19,446 nt of DNA from Candidatus Hydrogenedentota bacterium (GTDB taxonomy: Bacteria > Hydrogenedentota > Hydrogenedentia > Hydrogenedentales > GCA-2746185): NCBI GenBank assembly GCA_030123645.1, contig JASJYE010000007.1:1-19446 (forward strand), in the 5' to 3' direction. Both the position numbers and the translations under genes were made by a program. Positions 7,377 to 15,003 of this stretch are shown here, in pieces. Under the pieces are notes generated by a model. The model worked only from the letters and a program-made list of their open reading frames with translations. It had not been told where the DNA came from and did not search any database. Position 1 is the stretch's first letter, and each line of letters opens with the position of its first letter.

Positions 7377-8289
7377 GAGCTGCTAGGCCTTCGAAAAGGG
7401 TCACGAGTTGGCTCACGTCGTATTCAAGAATCGAGATGTAGTCCTGCACCTGGGGCGTATCGCCCACATTCTGACTAAGCTTGACCACTGCCAGGCCTGT
7501 TCGTTTGGAGAGCGTTTTTACAGCGCGATCGGGGAAGTAGACCGCCTGTACGATTCCATACACATTCGAGGTCTTGGCATGTTCAGTGAGAAATTCGAGT
7601 TGTCTCGGGCCGGGAGGTACGCCGGGTTTCGGCTCTAGGAAGTGCTCCATCCTCAGGCCGAGAAATTTCACGACGTAAGGCCACTGATTGTGATAGCCGA
7701 GGAGCTCGTAGCCTTTGTAAGGCTCCATACGGGTCAACCACTCAGCCATTTTTCTATCGATCCGCTCATGAAACAGCGACAACCTGTTGTTGTAGTCATC
7801 GGCGTGTGCAGGGTCAATTTCGGAAAGCTTGTTCGCGATATTCGCCGCCATGATTTTCGCATTGGCCGGGTCGAGCCAGTAATGCGGATTTCCAAATAGA
7901 TGAATGTCTCCTTCCGCACGGCTCTGTTTGCGATCCGGCACCTCCAGCAACGCCACACCCAGTGAGAGATCCAAATCCCCCCGGTTTCCCGGCCGGACAT
8001 CGCGATTGCCCGCCGCGTCCAGAAGGGGACCCCGCCAAAGCTCCAGATCGAGGCCGGCGTGGACGAATAGGTCTGCCCGTTTCACCTTCAAGACATGGCT
8101 CGGCCTTGGTTGGATGAAATGGGGGTTGAATTTTGGGAAAGCGACGTTGGCGACCTCTACATGATCGCCGCCGATCTCGCTTACGAGGTCGGCAAATGTC
8201 GAAAGAGTAGTGACCACGTTAACGGAGGCGGCGTAGACCGGGTCGTTGAACGAGCATATGCAGACCAAAATCACGATCAATTTTCTCAT
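7369..8289 (-). CDS. Periplasmic metal-binding protein of an ABC transporter (ZnuA-like)
   Basis: A 306-residue cluster A-I (cluster 9) solute-binding protein. A signal peptide covers about 1-20 (basic start, LIVILVCICSF core, VYA then A). Likely metal ligands are H57 in FNPHFIQPRPS, H136 in GNPHYWLDP and H200 in GYHNQWPY; the fourth is probably acidic near D283 in the C-terminal QDYISILEYD. The PHF...RPS and NVGDTPQVQDY forms belong to a sub-branch distinct from classical ZnuA. The His-rich loop typical of E. coli ZnuA is absent. A strong AGGAG lies 7-8 bases before the ATG at 8289. It sits 15 bases after the porin gene and overlaps the permease gene by 8 bases, so all three are one operon. 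Zinc is likely; manganese is possible. Confidence 0.92.
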   Translation of the reverse strand: MRKLIVILVCICSFNDPVYAASVNVVTTLSTFADLVSEIGGDHVEVANVAFPKFNPHFIQPRPSHVLKVKRADLFVHAGLDLELWRGPLLDAAGNRDVRPGNRGDLDLSLGVALLEVPDRKQSRAEGDIHLFGNPHYWLDPANAKIMAANIANKLSEIDPAHADDYNNRLSLFHERIDRKMAEWLTRMEPYKGYELLGYHNQWPYVVKFLGLRMEHFLEPKPGVPPGPRQLEFLTEHAKTSNVYGIVQAVYFPDRAVKTLSKRTGLAVVKLSQNVGDTPQVQDYISILEYDVSQLVTLFEGLAAHD

Positions 8290-8304
8290 GGTGTTTCTCC
8301 TCTT

Positions 8305-9582
8305 CTATTGCAGCTTGTGTTTGTGCACGCCCACGGCAAACGTTCCCTGGAGAAAAAAGCGGTTGTCTCGCGCCCCGCTGGCCGATTCCACGAGCTGGTA
8401 CTGCAACCGCAGGCGGGCAAACTCGCTCTGGAAAAAAGTGATATAGGCGCTGTACGCCTTCTCTTTGTCATCGGGCCACATCGGGTCCGCAAGGACAAGT
8501 TCAACCCAATCGTAGCGGGCCCCGAATCCCCAGCGGCGCGAGACCCGGAAATCGAGCAGCGAATAAAACCCGATAGGATCGTCGTTGGTCGAAATAACAT
8601 CGTCTCGTTTCTGCGCATAGAGCTCCGACTGCCACTTGAGCGTTCGGACGGATGTGAAGTGATGCCGCAACGTGAGGTCCGCGCCGAAGGCCTGGACATC
8701 GCGCCGGTCGTCCGCACCCGAGGAACCGAGCAAATACGTGCCCCCGAGCTCAAGATTCGTGGACGGCGATAGGTCCCACGAGTTTTTAAGATGGGCATAA
8801 TACGTCGGGTGGCGGCGCGTGTCGCCAAACAAACTACCGCCTTCCCCGATGCCCCCTTCAAGAATCCCGACCGTGACCTCCTGCGTGAGTGGCCCGGCAA
8901 ACTGCGGCAGATACCGCGACACTTCGACGCCCGTGCGAAACAAGCCCTCGGCGCCCAAGTACCGCTGCACGACGAGCGGTTCGTCGACCGTATCAAGCTG
9001 ATCCCTGTGCACCGCGCTCGCCTTACCGATCTTGGGCCGCATACGCCCCGCGCGCACCTGGAGTTGTCCCGGCAGCTCAAGAAATGTCACATAGGCCTCC
9101 TCGATCTCCACGTCTTCCGTATCCGAGAAGGTGATCGTCGAGTCGAAGCGCGTGTAGGGGTCGATATCGTGACCGATGGTCAACTCGAGTTCGCGCACAC
9201 TAAATTTGTCGTTACCCTCTTCATCTTCCTGGCTTTCCGATAGGGCTCCCGCAATGTCGATCACCAAACCGATGTCGGGATTCAACGTCTGTGAGATCCT
9301 TGACCCCATAGCGGCAGGAGCGGGTTCGGGGGGCCTAGGCTGTGCGGGGCGCTCGACGACTGGAGGCTTGGTTTCACGGAGCAGCGCCGTATTTTCATTC
9401 TCCAGTGCTTGGATGCGTTCCTGCTGACCTTCCACGACGCTTTGAAGATTCTCCAGTAATTGAGTCAAGGCGTCGACATCTTCCTTCAACGATTGCACCT
9501 CTTTGTCGAGGGGTTCTTGAGTGTGGGCGAGTGGCATGACCCATGCCCAGATTATTAAAAATGAGCTAAAAGCGCATCGCAT
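8305..9582 (-). CDS. Porin-like outer-membrane beta-barrel protein with N-terminal coiled coil
   Basis: A 425-residue predicted outer-membrane protein. Residues 1-20 are a signal peptide (FLIIWAWVMPLAHT). About 24-70 form a heptad-like coiled coil (VQSLKEDVDALTQLLENLQ), 72-90 a Pro-rich linker, and about 100-425 alternating amphipathic strands of a barrel. Conserved-looking landmarks are NPDIGLVIDIAGAL, EIEEAYVTFLELPG and VRAGRMRPKIGK, followed by VDEPLVVQRYLGAEGLFRTG. These resemble putative porins that often sit beside metal-binding ABC proteins. The chain ends HKHKLQ, without the usual terminal aromatic residue. I chose the ATG at 9582: AGGA is 7 bases upstream and the signal peptide follows directly, whereas an in-frame start at 9636 adds 18 unlikely residues. 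Probable role: metal passage across the outer membrane, by inference from context. Confidence 0.8.
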   Translation of the reverse strand: MRCAFSSFLIIWAWVMPLAHTQEPLDKEVQSLKEDVDALTQLLENLQSVVEGQQERIQALENENTALLRETKPPVVERPAQPRPPEPAPAAMGSRISQTLNPDIGLVIDIAGALSESQEDEEGNDKFSVRELELTIGHDIDPYTRFDSTITFSDTEDVEIEEAYVTFLELPGQLQVRAGRMRPKIGKASAVHRDQLDTVDEPLVVQRYLGAEGLFRTGVEVSRYLPQFAGPLTQEVTVGILEGGIGEGGSLFGDTRRHPTYYAHLKNSWDLSPSTNLELGGTYLLGSSGADDRRDVQAFGADLTLRHHFTSVRTLKWQSELYAQKRDDVISTNDDPIGFYSLLDFRVSRRWGFGARYDWVELVLADPMWPDDKEKAYSAYITFFQSEFARLRLQYQLVESASGARDNRFFLQGTFAVGVHKHKLQ

Positions 9583-9681
9583 AATAGGTCCTTTTCTGAA
9601 TATTCGGGGGGCCAAAGCACGGATCTGTTTCGACACGGAATTGGACAGGAGTCCTAAAAGGAAAAGGTTGGTCGAAACGGC

Positions 9682-9978
9682 TTATGCGGCGGGCGGTGCG
9701 CGCTCCGTCCAGACGTGAAGATCGCTCACCCAAGCGCGGGCGAATTCCGTACGAAACACGAGCGTAGAATTCAGGCCGGGGGGACCAGGAGGCACGGGAG
9801 CGCGGTGTAGCAAGCCCGAAACACTGTGATGAGAAAGGCAGACCCTACATGGCTCAGACAAGTGACTCGTGGAACCATCAGCATGCACATGGGGTGCAAG
9901 GGCGAGGAACAACCCCGCACACAGCAACAGTCCCAAGATCGATAGCCAAGGACCGCGATTAAGGCGTACACTCCTCAT
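9682..9978 (-). CDS. Small membrane or secreted protein with His and CxxC motifs (DUF2946-like)
   Basis: A 98-residue protein with one hydrophobic segment at 11-29 that is either a signal peptide or an anchor. It is followed by a metal-ligand-rich stretch: H30-V-H32, then C44-x-x-C47 and H50-H51 (EPCRVCLSHH). The C-terminus ERAPPAA resembles small DUF2946-type proteins found in metal-transport operons. It has no defined biochemical activity. It is the first gene of the metal operon, 99 bases ahead of the porin gene on the same strand. The ATG at 9978 is preceded closely by AAGG; spacing is short, so translation may be weak. I infer a metal-binding accessory role. Coding potential is supported by the signal segment, motif and position, rather than by a firm family match. 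Confidence 0.65.
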   Translation of the reverse strand: MRSVRLNRGPWLSILGLLLCAGLFLALAPHVHADGSTSHLSEPCRVCLSHHSVSGLLHRAPVPPGPPGLNSTLVFRTEFARAWVSDLHVWTERAPPAA

Positions 9979-9986
9979 GACCTTAA

Positions 9987-10015
9987 AGAATATAGATTGG
10001 GCGAGGGATTGTCCA
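9987..10015 (-). promoter_or_regulatory. Candidate promoter of the metal-uptake operon
   Basis: On the minus strand TGGACA (10010-10015) is followed after 17 bases by TATTCT (9987-9992). Transcription would start only a few bases before the ATG at 9978, giving a very short leader. The boxes are moderate matches. Confidence 0.3.
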
Positions 10016-10026
10016 CTTTTACCTGT

Positions 10027-10042
10027 GCCCCGAGATCGGGGC
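10027..10042. promoter_or_regulatory. Operator-like palindrome upstream of the metal operon
   Basis: GCCCCGA and TCGGGGC flank a two-base centre (gccccgagatcggggc), a 7-base-arm palindrome that ends 11 bases upstream of the predicted -35 box. The site is GC-rich and does not look like the AT-rich Zur or MntR consensus. It could bind a metal-responsive repressor or activator, or simply be a hairpin. Confidence 0.3.
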
Positions 10043-10151
10043 CAGGCAGTGTCTGAAGCCCTAAAGATGGAAACCTCGACGTATTCGTTTTCTGAGTTCC
10101 CGCTCTGACAGGCTCAAGGGGTCGACGCGCAGAATCGATGGGAATTCCTTC

Positions 10152-10171
10152 CCAGACCGCCCCCGGTCTGG
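10152..10171. repeat. Perfect hairpin downstream of recQ
   Basis: CCAGACCG pairs with CGGTCTGG around a CCCC loop. It lies about 95 bases beyond the recQ stop. Without a U-tract it is at best a weak terminator. The rest of 9979-10265 shows no convincing gene; an open frame from a TTG at 10276 to 10061 overlaps this hairpin and is not supported. Confidence 0.4.
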
Positions 10172-10265
10172 TGAATACGCGAACCAGCTGACTTGCTGCG
10201 GACGCTTCTGCTTGGTGCGCGTGGTAGCACAGAAATTCGAGGACCCGGGGCATGTCCAGGGCTCG

Positions 10266-12458
10266 CTAGCCCCCAACGCGTCTTAAGTCCTCATTTCGTA
10301 TGCAAACCAGGGCGATCTTTATGTCGTTTTGGTCGACCCGGGCTTCAAGATAGTCGAAGATGGATTTGAGTCGCGTCGTCCCGACGGCTTTCGCGGCCTC
10401 GACGACGGCACGATAGTCGGGGTCCGGCACCCACGGGCTCGCGTCGACGACCCCGTGCTCGACCAGATAATCCTCGAGCAACTTCGTCGCCTTCGAAGGA
10501 GACACACCCGTTCGCGCTGCCGCATCCTTCGGAGACATGCCCTCGGCATAGAATTCGAATACCTGGCTAAATGTTTCTGCTCGTTGCTCCTGCTTGCTCG
10601 TACGGGGACCCGCCTTATATTCGGATTCGTAGCGCGCGCCCCCGGAAGAATCCTCTCCCCCGCCCGACTTCGACTCGAGGTACGCATCGATCGCCCGCAC
10701 AAAGGTCTCTCCGAAATCATGGGCTTTTTTCTCGCCGATACCTTGTACCTCGAGCATCGCCTCGAGCGTCCGCGGCAGCTTCGCGCACATGTCGCGCAGG
10801 GTCGCGTCGCCGAAGATGATGTAGGCGCGCACGGAGCGCTCGCGGGCCAATTCGAGCCGCTTCGCCCGCAGGACTTCGAAGAGTTCGCGATCGACCGCCT
10901 CCCAGATCTTCTCGGGGAGCTTTTTCTGTTTCCGGCCTTTCGGGGGCGCGGGCTTGAGTAGAGAAGGGACGTCGTCACCCGCCATCACACGCATCCCTTT
11001 GTCCGTCAGGGCAAGAATGTTGTACTCGCCGTTCTTGCTAAGGTATCCTTGACCCACGAGTTGCTCAATCCAGTCGCGCACGTCGTTGCGGTTGAAGTCG
11101 GAGAGCGCGCCGAAGCCGGGCAAGGCGTCGTGACCCTTCGCGGTGACGCGTTCCTCAGCGGATCCGGACAATACCAGGGTCGTGTATACCGGGCCGGCCA
11201 CATCACCCAGAGAACGCACCACTTCGAGGATCCGTTGGCTGATGGACAGCGAATCCTCGTGGCAATCGACCGTCCCGAGGCAGGCGTCGCAGGCGCTACA
11301 ACCCTCTTTCATGAACCGTTGGCCGAAATACTCCACCAGCTTCTTGTGGCGGCACGTGATGTGCGTGCAATACGCGTACATGTCGTCCAACTTGCCGATC
11401 GCCGCCGTGTAGACCTCGCCCTCCAGGTCCGCGAGCAACCTCCTCCAGAAGGCGTGGTCGCCCTTTGAATAAATGAGGTGGCATTCCGCTTCAAGGCCGT
11501 CGCGGCCCGCACGTCCGCTTTCCTGCTGGTAATGTTCCAGCGACTTGGGCATCCCCGCGTGAATCACGAAGCGGACATTGGATTTGTCGATCCCCATGCC
11601 GAAGGCGACCGTGGCGACAATGATATCCGCCTCGTCGCGCGCGAAGGCTTCCTGGTTCCGTTTGCGCGCCAAGTCGTCCATGCCCGCGTGATACGGCAGC
11701 GCCGCATGGCCCGCGTTGAACAGATGCTCTGCCATCTCCTCAACTTTCTTCCGAGACGGGCAATAGACGATACCGGCTTCGCGCGAATGGCGCTCGACGA
11801 CTTCCAAGACTTGCTTAAAACGGTCCGTCTGACGCTCCACCGAGTAGCTGAGATTCGGACGGTCGAAATCGCCAATCCACATGGACGGGTCGTCCAAAGC
11901 GAGTTGTTTACAAATGTCCTCGCGCACGGGTTCCGTCGCGGTGGCCGTATAGGCATGCACCGGCACGCCAAACTCCTCCTTGAGCAGACTTAGTTGCCGG
12001 TAATGCGGCCGGAAGTCGTGCCCCCAATGGCTGATGCAATGCGCCTCGTCGATGGCAAAAAAGGATATCTCCAGCTTCTTGAGGTATTGCATAAAGCGAT
12101 CCGTTGTGAGACGCTCCGGCGCGACGTACAGCAACTTCACCTTCCCCGCCTGAATCTCCCGATCGATCTCCCGCTTCTCACCTTCGCTCAACGAACTGTT
12201 GATACACGCCGCCTGCACCCCGCACGTCTGCAGGAAATCCACCTGGTCCTTCATCAGAGATATCAGCGGAGACACTACCACCGCCAACCCATCAAGCGCC
12301 AAGGCCGGCGCCTGATAACAAAGCGACTTCCCCCCGCCCGTCGGCATAACCACCAGCGAATCCCGCCCGTTCAATACAGAGGCCATCGCCTCCTCCTGAA
12401 GCGGCCGGAAGCCCGAGTACCCCCAATACTGCCTAAGAACGTCCTTCAGCACGTCCAT
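10266..12458 (-). CDS. recQ: ATP-dependent DNA helicase RecQ
   Basis: A 730-residue 3'-5' superfamily-2 DNA helicase for recombination and replication-fork repair. Motif 0 is FRPLQEEA (17-24), Walker A is PTGGGKS (39-45) and Walker B is DEAH (137-140), leading into the aromatic-rich loop HCISHWGHDFRPHY. Motif VI is QQESGRAGRDG. The RecQ zinc site follows as CTHITCRHKK and CSACDAC, then the RQC winged helix. An HRDC domain lies around 515-585 (ELARERSVRAYIIFGDATL). The last 110 residues or so carry a helicase-associated helix-turn-helix (HTH_40-like: EGMSPKDAAARTGVSPSKA), as in some Bacteroidetes and PVC RecQ proteins but not in E. coli RecQ. The ATG at 12458 follows a G-rich Shine-Dalgarno tract. 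Monocistronic. Confidence 0.97.
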   Translation of the reverse strand: MDVLKDVLRQYWGYSGFRPLQEEAMASVLNGRDSLVVMPTGGGKSLCYQAPALALDGLAVVVSPLISLMKDQVDFLQTCGVQAACINSSLSEGEKREIDREIQAGKVKLLYVAPERLTTDRFMQYLKKLEISFFAIDEAHCISHWGHDFRPHYRQLSLLKEEFGVPVHAYTATATEPVREDICKQLALDDPSMWIGDFDRPNLSYSVERQTDRFKQVLEVVERHSREAGIVYCPSRKKVEEMAEHLFNAGHAALPYHAGMDDLARKRNQEAFARDEADIIVATVAFGMGIDKSNVRFVIHAGMPKSLEHYQQESGRAGRDGLEAECHLIYSKGDHAFWRRLLADLEGEVYTAAIGKLDDMYAYCTHITCRHKKLVEYFGQRFMKEGCSACDACLGTVDCHEDSLSISQRILEVVRSLGDVAGPVYTTLVLSGSAEERVTAKGHDALPGFGALSDFNRNDVRDWIEQLVGQGYLSKNGEYNILALTDKGMRVMAGDDVPSLLKPAPPKGRKQKKLPEKIWEAVDRELFEVLRAKRLELARERSVRAYIIFGDATLRDMCAKLPRTLEAMLEVQGIGEKKAHDFGETFVRAIDAYLESKSGGGEDSSGGARYESEYKAGPRTSKQEQRAETFSQVFEFYAEGMSPKDAAARTGVSPSKATKLLEDYLVEHGVVDASPWVPDPDYRAVVEAAKAVGTTRLKSIFDYLEARVDQNDIKIALVCIRNEDLRRVGG

Positions 12459-12488
12459 CCCTACCCCCTACCCAAGCCCAAGCCCAAA

Positions 12489-12517
12489 AGTATACGTACC
12501 TCGCCCCCCAAAGCGAA
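12489..12517 (-). promoter_or_regulatory. Candidate promoter for recQ
   Basis: On the minus strand TATACT (12489-12494) lies 31 bases before the recQ ATG, with a weak -35 TTCGCT (12512-12517) at 17-base spacing. Between the -10 box and the start codon is a small tandem of TTGGGC units (12472-12488) and a G-rich ribosome-binding tract. Confidence 0.42.
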
Positions 12518-12663
12518 ACACGCCCCGCCGAATGATCGAAAGTCCCAGCGGCGCTTTCCATGTGGGGCCGCACGGACAGTCGAGGCAGAACGTTTTAGAT
12601 ATGGATGTCCCTAATTGTCCCGCCGAGCACCGGGAGGTTTAACGGACTCTGTGCAAATCACCA

Positions 12664-13752
12664 TCAAGCTGGAGCGGGCACGTGGTCGGCGGGCCGCACT
12701 TGTTTGAAGCCCATGGCCTTGGTTTCGGTGCAGGCCAGTACACACACGCCACAGCCCCAGCATTTCTCGGGATCGACCCGGGCCTTGAGCTTCTTCGACT
12801 TCTTTCGTCCTTTGCCGGAAGTCTCGGGCTTGAACATTTCGATGGCGTCGAAATGGCAGCGTTCGACACAGTCTTGGCAGCCCTCGCACTCGGTTTCGTT
12901 GACGGCGGCCTCGTAGATGCTCTTAGCCCAAACCTTCCCGATGGACTCACCCACCATCTCCAGGGCCTGGAAGAGCACGCAGCAATCCTGGCAGCATTGG
13001 CAACTGTGCATAGTCTTGTCCGAGTTCGTGCCGTTGGTCCATGTGTGAATGAAGCCTTCGTCCTCGATCTTGTCGACGAGGCTCAGGGCTTCCTCGGCGC
13101 TGACCTCTCTGGCGGCGCCACGGGCGATGGCGTAGACCGCGCCGCGCCCGAACTGGAAGCAAACCCAATGCTTGTCTTCCTCAGAGTGGTCGCACGGCTC
13201 TTCGATGCCGGCCTTGCGAAGGCGGCACGGGCAAGGGATGACGGAGATGGTTTCGTGTGCCTTGAGCTTGAGCAATTCGCGGAAGTCGTCCGAAGGCGAT
13301 ACGTTGGACAGGCCCTCGAGTGCCTTGTAGGCGGGGACGACGCGCCAGGGCGGTTGGGGGAATTCGGCATACTTTTTCCCGAGATTAACGTACTGTTCGT
13401 TCATACTGAAATCTTCCCAGAGGTCGAAGAGCTTCCGGTCCTTCACCATGTCAATGTCTCTTGCCGTGAGGGTGGTGTCGTGAAGCATCAGAGCATCGAA
13501 GGCCAGACGGAAACTGCCGGGGTCGCGTCGAGGATAGACGACGCCTTTTCTCACGAGGGTATCCAATGCCTCCTGGACGATGTCCTCCGAGAATCCGGTC
13601 TTTTCAGCCGCCTCGGCGGCCGTCGCGGGCAGGTGTGTGGTGATCTGCGCTTGTTCAGCTGTCATGAGGTACTCGATAATGGCCAATAGCCTCTGCGAAC
13701 CGGGATAGTCGAGTAGAGCGGCCACTGCCTCGAAAGCGTCATTGGACCTCAT
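12664..13752 (-). CDS. Cysteine-rich [4Fe-4S] protein with winged-helix-like N-terminus
   Basis: A 362-residue soluble iron-sulfur protein. About 15-85 look like a winged helix (AAEAAEKTGFSEDIVQEALD, then LVRKGVVYPR). A first Cys group is C174, C176 (CPCR), C187 and C198. A second is C251, C253, C254, C257, C258 (CQCCQDCC). Two ferredoxin motifs follow: C289/C292/C295/C299 and C331/C334/C337/C341, separated by a Lys-rich stretch. Both ferredoxin motifs lack the usual Pro after the last Cys. Ferredoxin-domain proteins of this layout occur in anaerobe-rich lineages, but no reaction is established. The ATG at 13752 has AGGAG 9 bases upstream and lies downstream of a good promoter; an extension to 13851 would begin upstream of it. 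Divergent from the nitroreductase gene, suggesting an electron-transfer partner or redox sensor. Confidence 0.8.
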   Translation of the reverse strand: MRSNDAFEAVAALLDYPGSQRLLAIIEYLMTAEQAQITTHLPATAAEAAEKTGFSEDIVQEALDTLVRKGVVYPRRDPGSFRLAFDALMLHDTTLTARDIDMVKDRKLFDLWEDFSMNEQYVNLGKKYAEFPQPPWRVVPAYKALEGLSNVSPSDDFRELLKLKAHETISVIPCPCRLRKAGIEEPCDHSEEDKHWVCFQFGRGAVYAIARGAAREVSAEEALSLVDKIEDEGFIHTWTNGTNSDKTMHSCQCCQDCCVLFQALEMVGESIGKVWAKSIYEAAVNETECEGCQDCVERCHFDAIEMFKPETSGKGRKKSKKLKARVDPEKCWGCGVCVLACTETKAMGFKQVRPADHVPAPA

Positions 13753-13808
13753 GCCTCTGGGCTCCTCTTCGGTTGGGCGATCTGGAACCGGCCTTTGCGT
13801 GAGCCGCC

Positions 13809-13839
13809 AGTATAGCGGCTGGACTTCGCCGCGAGTCAA
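13809..13839 (-). promoter_or_regulatory. Candidate promoter for the Fe-S protein gene
   Basis: On the minus strand TTGACT (13834-13839) and TATACT (13809-13814) each match five of six consensus bases, with a long 19-base spacer. The start would be near 13802, leaving a leader of about 50 bases. It supports the ATG at 13752 as the real start. Confidence 0.45.
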
Positions 13840-13957
13840 GTCCCCGGGCACGAGCCCGATTGCGCCGATGGCGGAGCGGCCCTTCTGGTTTTTCAGGACA
13901 CGTGATGATACTCTTCGCGCTCGCTTTGAACGAAATCACAACGAGAGGAACTCGATC

Positions 13958-14518
13958 ATGGAATTTTCGGAACTTCTGCTGAAGCGGCGTTCTATCCGCG
14001 GTTTTGAGGACAAAGACGTGCCAATGGAGCTGATTGACGAGGTCATTGCCGATAGCCTCTACGCGCCCAGCGGCGGGAACCGCCAGGCCTGGGGCTTCAT
14101 CATCGTCAACGACAGGGACACCGTCAAGCGGCTTTCCGATTCGAGCAAGAAGAACATCCTCGAGCAGATCGAGAAGGACCCGGACAGCTACATGGCCCGC
14201 TACAAAGACGGGCTGTCAAACGAAAAACTCAACGTCTTCCACAACGCCCCGTGCGTGGTCTTCATCCTGGGCGAGAAAGGCCCCATGGGCAAAGTGGATC
14301 CCGCCATCCTGGCGACCTACTTCATGCTCTCGGCCGCCGCCAAGGGTCTCGGCACCTGCTGGATCGGCCTGGGGACATCACCCGGCCCCGACATGAAAGC
14401 CGAGATCGGCGTCCCCGACGACATGACAATCCTCGCCCCGCTATGCCTCGGGTATCCCAAAAACATCCCCGATGTGCCCGAACGCAAACCCGCAAACATC
14501 CTGAAGCGGATTGGGTAG
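13958..14518 (+). CDS. Nitroreductase family FMN-dependent oxidoreductase
   Basis: A 186-residue nitroreductase-fold flavoprotein that uses FMN and probably NAD(P)H or a ferredoxin to reduce an unknown acceptor; acts as a cytoplasmic homodimer. The FMN phosphate-binding RRSIRGF (11-17) and APSGGNRQ are clear, as are the GLGTCWIGLG segment and the LGYPKNIPDVPERKP C-terminus common in this branch. The reading frame stays open upstream to 13742, but the ATG at 13958 has GAGAGGAA about 7 bases before it and gives the family length and N-terminus. It is divergent from the [4Fe-4S] protein gene 205 bases away, a natural electron donor candidate. The physiological substrate cannot be told from sequence. 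Confidence 0.92.
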   Translation: MEFSELLLKRRSIRGFEDKDVPMELIDEVIADSLYAPSGGNRQAWGFIIVNDRDTVKRLSDSSKKNILEQIEKDPDSYMARYKDGLSNEKLNVFHNAPCVVFILGEKGPMGKVDPAILATYFMLSAAAKGLGTCWIGLGTSPGPDMKAEIGVPDDMTILAPLCLGYPKNIPDVPERKPANILKRIG

Positions 14519-14636
14519 AATCCGAGCAAGGAACAGCCCCTACCTTGCAGAACGGTGGCCGCTTCAAACTTGCTTGCTGCGGTCTCTATGCATTCCCACC
14601 CGCAGCGTGCGAACCAGAGACCTATTGTGTATGATA

Positions 14637-15003
14637 GGATAACAGGATTGACAAGATGAGCAGAATATTGAACCCTATCGTAGAATCATAACGCATGTGA
14701 GATTGAACCGGAAGGCCGCACAGAACACAAAGAGAGGCCGTTAGTTGTTTGTGCGGTTAAGAAAAGAGGGCGAAAAAAGGAAAATGGACCACAGGGAATA
14801 CGAAGAAAGTATGCAGACAGATCTTAGTGCGATTCGTGTGCTTTGCGGTGAAAAAAAGAGACTGAAAAACTCTGTTTATCCTGTTCATCCTGTCAAAAAG
14901 ACACACGCTGGAACGGTAGAACCTTATGAATTCTCACCGGCACAGCCGGTGGTTTAACTCGATAATTAGAAAATCATGTCCAACCTGTTAATCCTGTCGA
15001 AAG
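14637..15003. repeat. Three dispersed copies of a TATCCTGTT-AATCCTGTC microrepeat
   Basis: Copies are at about 14637-14657 (inverted: ggataacaggattgacaaga), 14876-14897 (tatcctgttcatcctgtcaa) and 14982-15001 (aacctgttaatcctgtcgaa). Each consists of two tandem 9-base units around ATCCTGT. Such units are common extragenic sequence in many environmental bacterial genomes; function unknown. Confidence 0.55.
14936..14950. repeat. Short perfect palindrome
   Basis: ACCGGC (14936-14941) and GCCGGT (14945-14950) surround the loop ACA. It lies between two microrepeat copies and is a REP-like hairpin candidate. Confidence 0.45.

Noticed and set aside
10061..10276. 71-codon open frame after recQ starting at TTG, ending ELRKRIRRGFHL
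   Set aside because: It overlaps a perfect hairpin, has a rare start, no recognisable domain, and competes with another open frame on the same strand. Kept as a remote possibility only.
12682..13689. 335-codon open frame opposite the Fe-S protein gene
   Set aside because: The other strand encodes clear ferredoxin Cys motifs; this frame is its complement and has no ribosome-binding site or known motifs.
14745..14957. 71-codon open frame in the spacer before the lipid kinase
   Set aside because: It reads through the ATCCTGT microrepeat and a palindrome, giving a low-complexity VYPVHPVKK peptide common to such repeats; no ribosome-binding site or family.
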